From assembly GCF_023284045.1 (NCBI RefSeq), contig NZ_JAKIKQ010000018.1:1-64000 (forward strand): a DNA stretch of 64,000 bases, in the 5' to 3' direction. Shown here in pieces: positions 1 to 8,274 of the stretch. A program made the translations under genes and the position numbers. A model generated the notes under the pieces. The model was not told the DNA's origin and did not search any database. It worked only from the letters and a program-made list of their open reading frames with translations. Every line of letters starts with the position of its first letter. Position 1 is the first letter of the stretch. Origin of the DNA: Shewanella kaireitica. GTDB taxonomy: Bacteria > Pseudomonadota > Gammaproteobacteria > Enterobacterales > Shewanellaceae.

Positions 1-93
1 AGCCGTTCGAGACTAGGACGTTGATAGGTCAGGTGTGTAAGCGTTGTGAGGCGTTGAGCTAACTGATACTAATGACTCGTGAGGCTTAACCAT
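1..93 (+). rRNA. 23S rRNA, 3' end (partial)
   Basis: The window opens inside the conserved 3' terminus of 23S rRNA. The gammaproteobacterial ending ...GTGAGGCTTAACC is at about 79-91. Only the last ~93 bases are present; the rest of the operon lies to the left. The exact 3' end is inferred by comparison with the E. coli ending. Confidence 0.93.
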
Positions 94-311
94 ACAACCC
101 TGATGGGTTTTATGAGTAGACTAATAGGTTCTACTGAAAATGCTCCATGCATTTTCGAGTATTTCCTCCATCCATGGAGGTCATACGACTAAGATTAGAA
201 GCACTTAATGTGTGTTTAACTCAATAATTTATATTTACTTGCGACAGCGAGTAACAGCTTTCTAAACTTTTTACCTTTAGCTTTTTAAAAGCTGAAAGTA
301 ATGCCAAATTT
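94..311 (+). other. 23S-5S internal spacer with twin hairpins
   Basis: No gene is seen here. Two consecutive perfect hairpins stand out: an 8-bp stem (136-143 with 149-156, loop 144-148) and a 7-bp stem (165-171 with 174-180, 2-nt loop). They may be processing structures or a small dispersed repeat; a similar twin-hairpin block occurs at 31958-31991. Confidence 0.6.
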
Positions 312-428
312 GTCTGGAAACCATAGAGCTGTGGTCCCACCTGATCCCATTCCGAACTCAGAAGTGAAACACAGTATCGCCGATGGTAGTGTGGGGTTTC
401 CCCATGTGAGAGTAGGTCATTTCCAGGC
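312..428 (+). rRNA. 5S rRNA
   Basis: A complete 5S rRNA of about 117 nt. It contains the conserved segments CCCACCTGATCCCAT, CCGAACTCAGAAGTGAAAC and GCCGATGGTAGTGTGGGG. The 5' GTCTGG pairs with the 3' CCAGGC. A strong terminator follows 13 bases later. Confidence 0.95.
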
Positions 429-440
429 GCCTAATTAGTA

Positions 441-473
441 AAAAAGCCCGCTATTATATAGCGGGCTTTTTTA
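441..473 (+). terminator. rRNA operon terminator 1
   Basis: GC-rich stem AGCCCGCTA/TAGCGGGCT around a short TTATA loop, followed by a run of T. It sits directly after the 5S gene and resembles an intrinsic terminator of the rRNA operon. Confidence 0.88.
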
Positions 474-528
474 CGTCTGTAAATTGAGTCAGTTAATCAT
501 TTTTCTGTAGCGCTTAGGACTTTAAAGA

Positions 529-583
529 CAGTGTGTGGCCGATATGCCCATGTATGAGTAGGCCATTTCCAGGCGCCTAATTT
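529..583 (+). pseudogene. Decayed 3' fragment of a second 5S rRNA gene
   Basis: The segment from CAGTGTGTGGCC to CCATTTCCAGGCGCCTAATT matches the last ~50 nt of the intact 5S gene and its 3' flank, with several substitutions (for example ATGTATGAGTAGGCC for ATGTGAGAGTAGGTC). The 5' two thirds are missing, so it cannot make 5S rRNA. It is followed by its own terminator. It is best explained as the remnant of a tandem 5S duplication, as found at the ends of some Shewanella and Vibrio rRNA operons. Confidence 0.75.
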
Positions 584-599
584 CTCGTAAGAGAGTATC

Positions 600-630
600 A
601 AGCCCGTTGCTAACGCAACGGGCTTTTTTA
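600..630 (+). terminator. rRNA operon terminator 2
   Basis: Perfect stem AGCCCGTTGC/GCAACGGGCT with a short TAAC loop followed by a T run. It follows the decayed 5S fragment and would also insulate the convergent patatin gene. Confidence 0.88.
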
Positions 631-677
631 CGTCTGCGATTTATAACTAATGAGCTGTTAAAGTATAGATACCACAA

Positions 678-1628
678 CTACCTGTAACGTAATGTTTTAC
701 GTGGAGTGATAATGCTAACCGGAGGAGTTTGGGTTAAAGAGTTGGCGTGCAGTTTAATAAACGCAACTCCAGCCTGTTTACCAAGTACGTAATCAGATTG
801 TAATGCAATTTTTTTGCTGCCGATTAACCTGCTTTTTAGACTCCTCTTTGGGAATATTTGGATGATCTCAAGACCGCTCGGCGGTGATTCTATAAAGCGT
901 AGTGCATCCCGGTAGGCATATTCGTGATGTACAAAGAAATCGATGGCTTTTGGACATTGGTTAGACGTGCAAACCCAAGATTTTAGTCGATTTACCCATG
1001 GTGTATGAGCTGCATATTCTCTGGGTAGGGTCCGTAGCACAACTATTTTTTTAGCACCGCGTTTATAGGCTTCTTCAACAGGAAGTGGTGCAGAAAGTCC
1101 TCCATCAACTTGGTAATCTCCATCAATTTTGACTCCCTCTTTATATAACATGGGCAAAGCACTTGAAGCTTTAAGCAATGTTAGCCAGTTGTCTTTATTT
1201 GGTTTGTAAAAGCTAGCTTGGTAACTTGAACTGTTGGTCGTCGATATAAGTAGTTGCCTACGGTTTAACTCTTGAAGGCCCTTGTTCGTGTCGAGTTGAA
1301 TGCTAGCTTTATATTTTGATTTGCTATTCACTTGGTCAAAGTACCAATCTAGATCAACTGTGTTTTGGCCCTTTAGTGGCCGGCTTAAGCTAAAAAACTT
1401 GGGATCGCTAGAAAACTCTGTGATTGTTCGATGCGCGAAGCCTGGCTGTTGGGTGATATAACTTGATAGGTTTTGTGCTCCTGCAGAGGTCCCTATCAAT
1501 AAGCTAAAAGGATTGAAGTTTTGTTCTAGCCAGCTATCCAAAATCCCCGCGGTAAAAATACCTCGTTGACCCCCGCCCTCAGCGACCAAAGCAGTTTGGG
1601 CTATGGGACTATTAGTGTCACTAATCAT
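678..1628 (-). CDS. Patatin-like phospholipase family protein
   Basis: A predicted serine lipid acyl hydrolase of 316 residues with a Ser-Asp dyad. The oxyanion-hole motif GGGQRG is at residues 18-23, the nucleophile elbow GTSAG at 46-50 (Ser48) and the catalytic DGG at 175-177 (Asp175). No signal peptide is visible, so it is likely cytosolic. It resembles the bacterial YjjU-like patatin subgroup; the substrate is unknown. It stands alone between the end of the rRNA operon (convergent) and tRNA-Trp, and no co-transcribed gene is visible. Family assignment is firm; physiological role is not. Confidence 0.87.
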   Translation of the reverse strand: MISDTNSPIAQTALVAEGGGQRGIFTAGILDSWLEQNFNPFSLLIGTSAGAQNLSSYITQQPGFAHRTITEFSSDPKFFSLSRPLKGQNTVDLDWYFDQVNSKSKYKASIQLDTNKGLQELNRRQLLISTTNSSSYQASFYKPNKDNWLTLLKASSALPMLYKEGVKIDGDYQVDGGLSAPLPVEEAYKRGAKKIVVLRTLPREYAAHTPWVNRLKSWVCTSNQCPKAIDFFVHHEYAYRDALRFIESPPSGLEIIQIFPKRSLKSRLIGSKKIALQSDYVLGKQAGVAFIKLHANSLTQTPPVSIITPRKTLRYR

Positions 1629-1907
1629 TATGGTTACTCTCTGGGATGTTAAAGCTAGGCCATAGGTAATACGATGGAAGCTTGGCTAGAATTAAGGGGA
1701 AAATTTAACGCTTACTCATCTTGTTGTATAATTGATTAAACAAATTGCCCAGATAGAGTTTACCTATCACCTCTCTTTCATATCTGTCCGTTGTTGCATA
1801 GATGTGCTTTTTAGGGTTAATCGGACCTGCTTTGTCTGCTAAATGTACTTGCTTTAACTGTTTTGATTGAAAAGAGAGCAGTCGATAACTTTTGCTTGAA
1901 AAAGTAC
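1629..1907. other. Intergenic region upstream of the patatin gene and tRNA-Trp
   Basis: About 280 bp separate the divergent patatin gene and the tRNA-Trp promoter. I see no supported ORF or RNA gene. It must carry the patatin promoter on the minus strand, but no convincing boxes were found. Confidence 0.5.
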
Positions 1908-1936
1908 TTTACCTTTTAGGCCAGTTTACGCATAAT
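1908..1936 (+). promoter_or_regulatory. Probable sigma70 promoter of tRNA-Trp
   Basis: A TTTACC -35-like box (1908-1913) and a CATAAT -10 box (1931-1936) are separated by exactly 17 bp. A GC-containing discriminator (GCGTC) follows. The -10 lies 13 bp before the tRNA. The same CATAAT hexamer and 17-bp spacing occur before the large tRNA cluster. Confidence 0.6.
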
Positions 1937-1949
1937 GCGTCTCGTCAAC

Positions 1950-2026
1950 AGGGGTGTAGCTCCAATTGGTAGAGCGCCGGTCTCCAAAACCGGATGTTGT
2001 GAGTTCGAATCTCCCCACCCCTGCCA
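1950..2026 (+). tRNA. tRNA-Trp (anticodon CCA)
   Basis: A 77-nt cloverleaf. The acceptor AGGGGTG pairs with CACCCCT, the discriminator is G and CCA is encoded. The anticodon loop is CTCCAAA with anticodon CCA, and the T-loop GTTCGAAT is present. It is a single gene with its own promoter and terminator. Confidence 0.96.
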
Positions 2027-2034
2027 AATAAAGA

Positions 2035-2063
2035 AAAAGCCGAGCATTAGCTCGGCTTTTTTG
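2035..2063 (+). terminator. Terminator after tRNA-Trp
   Basis: Stem AAGCCGAGC/GCTCGGCTT with an ATTA loop followed by a T run, 8 bp after the tRNA 3' end. Confidence 0.88.
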
Positions 2064-2152
2064 CATCTAGGATTTAACTAAATGCTAGATGCCTTCACAA
2101 GCCTGCAAGTGAACTGTTATTCTTGTTTGTCTCTATTACCTTTTGGTCTTAT

Positions 2153-2500
2153 ATGAAATCGAGCGATTACCTAGATGCGATGGGAGTTACCCGTTGGATC
2201 AAGCCAGAATTAAAGCCTGAATTATCCACGGTGCTAGTGAACCCTCGTAGGCTTACCGAAACGAGTAGCCCGATCATCACTAAGGTATTAGAGTTGATGG
2301 GCTACGATCGCGAGCATGTTCGCTTTGCTTCAAATGCTGAAGCTAATGTAAAAGTCATTTGGGATATGCGTGGCAAACAATCATCGGTTAGCACTGAGAT
2401 GTTACTTTCTGCGCCTATTCATGAGATTGAAACGAATCCGGAAGCTAAAAAAGCACTATGGCGCAATATGCAGCCATTTCTGAAGCATAAGGGACCTTGA
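2153..2500 (+). CDS. holD: DNA polymerase III psi subunit (HolD-like)
   Basis: Predicted 115-residue psi subunit, which with chi links the clamp loader to SSB on the lagging strand. The N-terminal segment YLDAMGVTRWIKPE matches the E. coli HolD pattern LGITQW. The C-terminal NPEAKKALWRNM matches NPTARAALWQQI. It is immediately followed by rimI with a TGATG stop/start overlap, exactly as in the E. coli holD-rimI pair. An upstream in-frame TTG at 2123 would add ten residues with no HolD counterpart, so ATG 2153 is preferred. HolD is poorly conserved; the synteny makes the call. Confidence 0.82.
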   Translation: MKSSDYLDAMGVTRWIKPELKPELSTVLVNPRRLTETSSPIITKVLELMGYDREHVRFASNAEANVKVIWDMRGKQSSVSTEMLLSAPIHEIETNPEAKKALWRNMQPFLKHKGP

Positions 2501-2937
2501 TGAACCTAGTTACTCTTTCTGGCGATTCTTCGTCTGAAATGGCTCTTATCGCCGCTAGCGCCCATAGTCACCCTATGACAGAGTCGACGATTAAGAGTTG
2601 TTTCGGTGATCTTTATAGTTGCGTAGGCATTTACCAGAATGATGCATTATGTGGTTTTGCGATCCTGCATCAAATCTTTGAAGATGCGACATTGATGGAT
2701 ATCTGTGTAGAGCCAGTTCATCAAGGTAAAGGTTACGGTAAAGCGTTGCTTGATAATGTTATAAGCCTTGCTCGCAAAAAAGATGCGGAGGTACTAATGC
2801 TAGAAGTTCGTGAGTCTGCAGTCGGTGCACAAGCACTGTATGTTAGAGCAGGCTTTGAACGCTCAGGCGGTCGTAAAGGTTATTACAAAACTGATAGCGG
2901 CACCGAAGACGCTATTTTGATGTCTCTAGCTTTATAA
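2500..2937 (+). CDS. rimI: Ribosomal protein S18 N-alpha-acetyltransferase
   Basis: A GNAT-fold acetyltransferase of 145 residues, close to E. coli RimI (148), that acetylates the N-terminal alanine of ribosomal protein S18. The acetyl-CoA loop is seen as VEPVHQGKGYGKALL (QGKGYG) at about 71-85. The C-terminal ALYVRAGFERSGGRKGYY is typical of RimI. The ATG overlaps the holD stop by one base, so the two are translationally coupled. A strong terminator follows at once, closing a two-gene operon. Confidence 0.93.
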   Translation: MNLVTLSGDSSSEMALIAASAHSHPMTESTIKSCFGDLYSCVGIYQNDALCGFAILHQIFEDATLMDICVEPVHQGKGYGKALLDNVISLARKKDAEVLMLEVRESAVGAQALYVRAGFERSGGRKGYYKTDSGTEDAILMSLAL

Positions 2938-2942
2938 ATAAA

Positions 2943-2970
2943 AAAATAGCGCCAAACGGCGCTATTTTTA
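2943..2970 (+). terminator. Terminator between rimI and lipA (bidirectional)
   Basis: Stem AAATAGCGCC/GGCGCTATTT around a short AAAC loop, with A and T tracts on both sides. It can serve both rimI (plus) and lipA (minus). Confidence 0.88.
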
Positions 2971-3015
2971 TCTCTATTCCAATTAATCTGTTTAATCGCT
3001 AGAGCATAAACAGAG

Positions 3016-3981
3016 TTATTTTACTTCTTTGCCCTGTGCTTGCAGATCGGCATGATAGCTTGAACGAACCAAAGGACCACAGGCTGCATGAGTAAAGCCA
3101 ATGCTTTCAGCTAAATCTTTCAGTTCATCGAATTCTGCAGGCGGCACGTAACGTTCAACCGGTAAATGGAATTTAGATGGTTGTAGGTACTGACCAAGGG
3201 TTAGCATTTCAACGTTGTGAGCTCGAAGATCATGCAGCACTTGTGCAATCTCTTCATTACTTTCACCAAGACCCATCATAAGACCAGACTTTGTTGGCAC
3301 ATCAGGGTGACGTTCTTTAAACTTTTTCAATAGATCAAGTGACCACTGATAGTTTGCACCTGGACGCGCTTTACGATAATGCATTGGCGCTGTTTCAAGG
3401 TTGTGGTTGAAAACGTCTGGTGGCTCAGTAGCCAATATATCGAGTGCTTTATCTATACGGCCGCGGAAATCAGGGACTAATGTCTCAATTTTAATTTGCG
3501 GATTCAGTAAGCGGATCTCTCGAATACAGTCTGCAAAGTGTTGAGCACCACCATCACGAAGGTCATCACGATCGACTGAGGTAATAACCACATACTTAAG
3601 CTTCATGTCTTTGATGGTCTGAGCAAGCTTCTTAGGCTCTTCAGCATCAGGCTTGAGCGGGCGACCATGAGCAACATCGCAGAAAGGACAACGACGCGTA
3701 CAGATAGCACCTAAAATCATAAAGGTTGCAGTACCATGGTTGAAACATTCAGAGAGGTTAGGGCACGAGGCTTCTTCACAAACAGAGTGCAGACCATTTT
3801 TACGCAGAGCCTGCTTTATCTCTGTGATACGTTGATTTGAAGCTGGCAGTTTTACCCGTAGCCAGTCTGGCTTTCTAAGCATCGTTTCACGCTCAGACGG
3901 CACAACTTTCACTGGAATGCGTGAAACTTTATCGGCATCTCTTAATTTAACGCCAGGTTGTAATCTTTCAGGCCTATTCAT
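3016..3981 (-). CDS. lipA: Lipoyl synthase
   Basis: Radical-SAM enzyme that inserts two sulfurs into protein-bound octanoyl groups to make lipoyl cofactor. It has 321 residues, the same as E. coli LipA. The auxiliary cluster cysteines are Cys68, Cys73 and Cys79 (CEEASCPNLSEC). The radical-SAM motif CTRRCPFC is at 94-101. The C-terminal RSSYHAD carries the serine that ligates the auxiliary cluster. It overlaps the lipB stop by 4 bp (ATGA), so lipB-lipA form a coupled pair: octanoyl transfer followed by sulfur insertion. Confidence 0.98.
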   Translation of the reverse strand: MNRPERLQPGVKLRDADKVSRIPVKVVPSERETMLRKPDWLRVKLPASNQRITEIKQALRKNGLHSVCEEASCPNLSECFNHGTATFMILGAICTRRCPFCDVAHGRPLKPDAEEPKKLAQTIKDMKLKYVVITSVDRDDLRDGGAQHFADCIREIRLLNPQIKIETLVPDFRGRIDKALDILATEPPDVFNHNLETAPMHYRKARPGANYQWSLDLLKKFKERHPDVPTKSGLMMGLGESNEEIAQVLHDLRAHNVEMLTLGQYLQPSKFHLPVERYVPPAEFDELKDLAESIGFTHAACGPLVRSSYHADLQAQGKEVK

Positions 3982-4634
3982 AATGACTCTGGTAATCCTT
4001 GATGGTGAACTAGGTTTGCTAAACCGAGCTCTTGGCTAAGGGTTTCAACTAATTGCTTGCCAGCCTCTTCAACGGTTTGCGGGCCGCCTAGCTGTTTGCA
4101 TTGGATCATCTCCATACCGGCATAGCCACATGGATTGATACGTTGAAAAGGGGACATATCCATATCCACATTTAAGGCCAATCCATGGAAAGAGCATCCT
4201 TTTCTGATCCTAAGACCCAAAGATGCAATTTTACGCTCTTCAACATATACACCAGGTGCATCAGCTTTTGCGTAAGCTTCTACACCATAGCGTTTTAACA
4301 TGTTGACGATGCTTTGTTCGATGTGAGTAACAAGTTGGCGCACGCCTACTTTCAGGCGCTTGATATCAAGCAGAGGATAAATAACCAGTTGCCCTGGACC
4401 GTGGTAGGTAACTTGTCCACCACGATCAACTTGGATCACCGGAATATCTCCGGGATTCAAGATATGTTCGCTCTTACCTGCTTGGCCTTGAGTGAATACA
4501 GGCGTGTGCTCAACAACCCAGATCTCATCTTGGCTATTTTCATCACGATTATCGGTATAATGCTGCATAGCATGCCATACCGATTCGTAATCTTGGCGAC
4601 CCAAATGGCGAATATGCAAAGTGCTTTCTAGCAA
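3978..4634 (-). CDS. lipB: Octanoyl-[ACP]:protein N-octanoyltransferase
   Basis: Transfers octanoate from ACP to lipoyl domains, the first step of lipoate synthesis. It carries RGGQVTYHGPGQ, the catalytic lysine in KIASLG, and the catalytic cysteine in INPCGYAG (E. coli Lys135 and Cys169). Two TTG starts are possible, at 4640 and 4634. The second lies 9 bp after a GGGGAG Shine-Dalgarno sequence and gives 218 residues, in line with the family, so it is used here. It precedes lipA with a 4-bp overlap. Confidence 0.96.
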   Translation of the reverse strand: MLESTLHIRHLGRQDYESVWHAMQHYTDNRDENSQDEIWVVEHTPVFTQGQAGKSEHILNPGDIPVIQVDRGGQVTYHGPGQLVIYPLLDIKRLKVGVRQLVTHIEQSIVNMLKRYGVEAYAKADAPGVYVEERKIASLGLRIRKGCSFHGLALNVDMDMSPFQRINPCGYAGMEMIQCKQLGGPQTVEEAGKQLVETLSQELGLANLVHHQGLPESL

Positions 4635-4727
4635 GGGCAACCTCTCCCCTCAAATATAAGTGCGGCTATTATACGCCTCAAATTGATAAATGTAAGACAG
4701 ATCACATTTATCAGTAATGAGTAATAT

Positions 4728-4994
4728 TTATAAGACGCGCTTAACACCTTCAAGTTCGGCAAGTTGAGTGTACAATTTTTCTATTTGCTCTTTGCTTGTA
4801 ACCGTCACACGGATAGTGACAGAGTAATAGGTGCCTTTGCTTGATGCTTTGGTTGAAGGCGCATAATCACCAGGTGCCAGAGCTTGTACGACCGCCAAAA
4901 CGCGATCTTGTAGGGTATCACTGGCATCACCGACAACTTTAAATGGAAAAGAAGCTGGAAACTCCATTAACTCGTCAAATCTAGTATCTAACAT
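4728..4994 (-). CDS. ybeD: DUF493 family protein YbeD
   Basis: An 88-residue small protein of the YbeD/DUF493 family (ACT-like fold by family knowledge). FPASFPFKVVGDAS near the N-terminus and YYSVTIRVTVTSKEQIEKLYTQL in the second half are characteristic. Its position between dacA and lipB is the same as in E. coli. Molecular function is not established; the conserved neighbourhood suggests a link to lipoate metabolism or the envelope block, which is inference. Confidence 0.92.
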   Translation of the reverse strand: MLDTRFDELMEFPASFPFKVVGDASDTLQDRVLAVVQALAPGDYAPSTKASSKGTYYSVTIRVTVTSKEQIEKLYTQLAELEGVKRVL

Positions 4995-5094
4995 TTTTTA
5001 CTCTCGAGAATTTCAATAACCTTAATATGGTGCTAATTATAACGAATTCAAGGTTAGTAATACCACTGTTGATAACTTCAGCTGCATTAAACGC

Positions 5095-5120
5095 AAGAAG
5101 CCACCCTTAGGTGGCTTCTG
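5095..5120 (-). terminator. Probable terminator after dacA
   Basis: Perfect stem AGAAGCCACC/GGTGGCTTCT at 5096-5118 with a CTTA-type loop. On the minus strand it is followed only by TTGCGTTT, so the U tract is weak. It lies 18 bp after the dacA stop. Confidence 0.6.
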
Positions 5121-5135
5121 TCAGCATTGAAACTG

Positions 5136-6308
5136 TTAGCTAAACCAGCCTTCAAACATCTGCTTAAAGTAATCCATTAGCTGGCTAAACCAACTGCCTT
5201 CATTGACTTCTTGCAGAGTAACTAGCGGGAATTGAGCAATATCTTTACCATTTAGTTGGAAGTAGATGCGGCCAACGGTTTCCCCTTTAGCAATTGGCGC
5301 CTTTAACTCTTTGGTGAGTTCAAAGTTAGCTTGCAAGTTTTTAGCTTGCCCGCGGCTAATAGTGATTGGCGTATCGGTGGTGACACCTAAATCAATTGTT
5401 TCTCTGTCACCGTACCAAATCTTTTGGGTGACGAAGCTGTCGCCTGCTTGGTAAGGAGTCACGGTTTCGAAGAAGCGGAAGCCATAATTTAGCAGCTTTT
5501 TACTTTCTGCTTTACGAGCTGTTTCGCTCTTTGTTCCCATAACGACTGAGATCAAGCGCATGCCGTCTTTGGTCGCCGAGGTTACTAAGTTGTAGCCAGC
5601 TCCTGAAGTGTGGCCAGTCTTAATACCGTCAACATTTAGACTTTTATCCCATAAAAGGCCATTACGGTTATATTGTTTGATGCCGTTATAAGTAAAAGAT
5701 TTCTCTTTATAGACTGCATACTCTTCAGGGACGTCGCGAATGATCGCCGCACCTAAAATTGCCATGTCGTAGGCGGTGGTCTTGTGATTATCTGAATCAA
5801 GGCCGTGAGAGTTTTCAAAGTAGCTATCTTGCATGCCAAGCTGCTTCGCCCATGAATTCATGAGGTCTACAAAGCCATCTTCGGTGCCAGCAATGTGCTC
5901 AGCCATTGCAACACACGCATCATTACCAGACTGGATAATGATGCCTTTGTTAAGCTCTTCTACTGAGACAGTCTTGCCTACTTCGATAAACATTTTTGAC
6001 GAATCAGGGAAGTTTTTAGACCAAGCATTCTTGCTAATGGTCACTTCATCTGATGGTGAAACATTTCCTACTTTAATCTCATGACCAATAACATAACTGG
6101 TCATCATTTTAGTTAAGCTGGCAGGGTTAAGGCTCTCGTAAGCGTTGTTTTCAGCAATAATCTGCCCTGTATTGTAGTCCAAAAGGACATATGCTTTGGC
6201 TGCAACAGTCGGTGCATTAGGGGTTACTACTGGAGCTGCTTGTGCAGAAAAGGCGGCGACTGAGGTCGCGAGCAAAAGCGTTTTTATTGGTTGGTTTAAT
6301 AAATTCAT
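5136..6308 (-). CDS. dacA: D-alanyl-D-alanine carboxypeptidase (PBP5/6 family)
   Basis: A periplasmic class C penicillin-binding protein that trims the terminal D-Ala of peptidoglycan stem peptides. From ATG 6308 it has 390 residues: a signal peptide ending ...AFSAQA, SLTK at 64-67 (Ser64), SGN at 127-129 and KTG at 230-232. A C-terminal beta domain and an amphipathic tail (WFSQLMDYFKQMFEGWF) that anchors it to the inner membrane follow. An upstream ATG at 6401 would put 31 non-signal residues in front, so 6308 is chosen. It follows rlpA in the envelope operon. Confidence 0.96.
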   Translation of the reverse strand: MNLLNQPIKTLLLATSVAAFSAQAAPVVTPNAPTVAAKAYVLLDYNTGQIIAENNAYESLNPASLTKMMTSYVIGHEIKVGNVSPSDEVTISKNAWSKNFPDSSKMFIEVGKTVSVEELNKGIIIQSGNDACVAMAEHIAGTEDGFVDLMNSWAKQLGMQDSYFENSHGLDSDNHKTTAYDMAILGAAIIRDVPEEYAVYKEKSFTYNGIKQYNRNGLLWDKSLNVDGIKTGHTSGAGYNLVTSATKDGMRLISVVMGTKSETARKAESKKLLNYGFRFFETVTPYQAGDSFVTQKIWYGDRETIDLGVTTDTPITISRGQAKNLQANFELTKELKAPIAKGETVGRIYFQLNGKDIAQFPLVTLQEVNEGSWFSQLMDYFKQMFEGWFS

Positions 6309-6411
6309 ATTAATAATGCACGTCTTTATGTTTAGGTAAGATGAAAGCGAAGTTCCACAAAGTATACCATTAGTCGACAAGGTAATTCGCCATAGGTTCA
6401 TTAATCTTGTT

Positions 6412-7200
6412 TCATTCAGTGATTAAATAGCTTTGCGGGTAACCCTGCAGTTTAAGTTTTTCCGTTAGTTTTGTGGCTAGCTGCTGTTGACCTATGGGGC
6501 CGAGCTGCAAACGGTATAAATTATTAGATTGTTGAAGGCGGCTATTCACTTGATACTTCTGTTCAAGATCTTTCGCGAGCAGCTCTAAACGGGATTTATT
6601 AGAAGATGCCACTACTTGGATAAAATGAAGTTCAGTACCTTTAAGTTCCGCCAATGCTATTGATTCGGGATCTGCAATATAGATAACCTCTAGGCTTACA
6701 TTTGCTGTGCCTGTTTTAAGCATGTCGAGCCTGTGAGCGGCTGCATAGGATAGATCTATCAATCTATCTTCATGGAATGGGCCGCGATCATTTACCCTAA
6801 CAACGACTGTTTTATCATTTTTAAGGTTGGTGACTTTTACGTAACTCGGTAATGGTAAGCTCTTGTGAGCAGCTGACATTGAGTACATGTCATAGGTTTC
6901 ACCATTGGAGGTTAAATGGCCATGAAACTTACTGCCATACCACGAAGCAATACCCTTAGCTTGGTAACCTTCACCGCTATCCATTACTTGATAACTCTTA
7001 CCTAAAACCGTGTAGTTTTTTTTATTACCACCACGGCTATAAGGCTCAAATTTTGGATGTGCATCTTCAACCTTCGAAACGTCTGGAGCAGATGTTGGCG
7101 CTCTATCGTCAGCAATATCGTAACGGCTTTTATCACTACTCGAACAAGCTGCTAGCAAGACTGTGATGAAGAGGATAAGGAGAAGATTAATACGTTGCAT
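6412..7200 (-). CDS. rlpA: Septal ring lytic transglycosylase RlpA (lipoprotein)
   Basis: An outer-membrane lipoprotein that, in characterised relatives, cleaves denuded glycan strands at the septum. From ATG 7200 it has 262 residues: a lipobox ending LLAAC (Cys19), a double-psi beta-barrel domain (GIASWYGSKFHGHLTSNGE ... VRVNDRGPF) in the middle, and a C-terminal SPOR-like domain (FIQVVASSNKSRLELLAKDLEQ). A longer in-frame start at 7278 would hide the signal sequence. The start overlaps the mltB 3' end by 14 bp, implying coupling. Confidence 0.95.
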   Translation of the reverse strand: MQRINLLLILFITVLLAACSSSDKSRYDIADDRAPTSAPDVSKVEDAHPKFEPYSRGGNKKNYTVLGKSYQVMDSGEGYQAKGIASWYGSKFHGHLTSNGETYDMYSMSAAHKSLPLPSYVKVTNLKNDKTVVVRVNDRGPFHEDRLIDLSYAAAHRLDMLKTGTANVSLEVIYIADPESIALAELKGTELHFIQVVASSNKSRLELLAKDLEQKYQVNSRLQQSNNLYRLQLGPIGQQQLATKLTEKLKLQGYPQSYLITE

Positions 7201-8185
7201 AAGCTTGCTTAAGTTCCTGACTAAACTGGTATACCGCCATAGCGTATAAAGGGCTGCGGTTATAGCGGGTGATAACATAAAAGTTTTTCAGACCTAACCA
7301 ATACTCATCATGTTCTTGTTGTTCAAGCTTGATGACTAGACCTGGCTGGGAAATATCGATGTCCATTGACTTAGCGAGAGCGACGTTTGGAGATAAAATA
7401 TCTGCAATTTTGTAGTGCATCTTCTCTCCAGCCCAAGTTTTCACTGTAGCAGGTAATGCTTTATTTAACGTTAATTCCAACGCTACTGGCTGATTTTTCT
7501 GCCAACCATGCTGATGGAAATAATTGGCGACACTGCCAATGGCATCAACAGGGCTATTTAGCAGATCGCGGCTGCCGTCCTTGTCAAAATCGACTGAGTA
7601 ATGACGATAGCTGGATGGGATAAATTGACCAAAGCCCATCGCGCCTGCGTAGCTACCTTTTAGGTTGTTAATATCAAGATTTTCTTCTTTGACAAGTTCT
7701 TGCAAATTGGCAAACTCTTTTCGGAAGAAGGTGGCTCTTGGAGGGTAGTGAAAGCCCAGTGTGTATAAGGCATCTTTAACTGGGTAGTTGCCCATATAGC
7801 CTCCATAAAAGGTTTCAATACCGATGATGGCCACAATAATTTGTGGGTCAACATTAAACTCTTTTGAGGCTCTTTTAATGGTGTCGGCATGCTCTTTCCA
7901 GAACTTAAGTCCAGCATCTAGCCGTTTTTCGGTTAGAAAAATAGGGTAGTACTGATGCCAAGGCTTAGCTTCCCATGGCTTGGTCATCGCATCAATGACT
8001 GCTTGGTTAAATTCGGCATTATCAATAAATGCCTGAGTTTCTACGTCGCTAAAGCCTTTAGCATTTTGTGTTTGCAAAAACTCTGCTTTAAGTTCAGCAA
8101 CATTAGGCTCGACTTGATCGGCGAATACGGAGCCTGATAAAAGAGTCAGCGCTATTGGCGCTAGAATACGATTCAACAGTTTCAT
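7187..8185 (-). CDS. mltB: Membrane-bound lytic murein transglycosylase B
   Basis: Cleaves the MurNAc-GlcNAc bond with 1,6-anhydro product formation. It has 332 residues with a signal peptide (cleavage near SVFA-DQ at residue 22). The catalytic Glu124 lies in the motif GIETFYGG, followed by YPVKDALYTLGFHYPPRA and GAMGFGQFIPSS, all typical of family 3 (MltB) enzymes. No lipobox cysteine is visible after the signal, so it may be soluble periplasmic rather than a lipoprotein as in E. coli. It sits between rodA and rlpA. Confidence 0.95.
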   Translation of the reverse strand: MKLLNRILAPIALTLLSGSVFADQVEPNVAELKAEFLQTQNAKGFSDVETQAFIDNAEFNQAVIDAMTKPWEAKPWHQYYPIFLTEKRLDAGLKFWKEHADTIKRASKEFNVDPQIIVAIIGIETFYGGYMGNYPVKDALYTLGFHYPPRATFFRKEFANLQELVKEENLDINNLKGSYAGAMGFGQFIPSSYRHYSVDFDKDGSRDLLNSPVDAIGSVANYFHQHGWQKNQPVALELTLNKALPATVKTWAGEKMHYKIADILSPNVALAKSMDIDISQPGLVIKLEQQEHDEYWLGLKNFYVITRYNRSPLYAMAVYQFSQELKQAYATY

Positions 8186-8274
8186 CTGTTCTACAATCCT
8201 TATACTTCGACTGCCGCTTAAACATCTGACAGAGTTTATAAGCGCAATCGAGTGAATTTGTAACGTGAAGTCAG

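Noticed and set aside
4314..4631. 105-codon plus-strand ORF inside lipB
   Set aside because: It is antisense to a well-supported lipB with conserved active-site residues.
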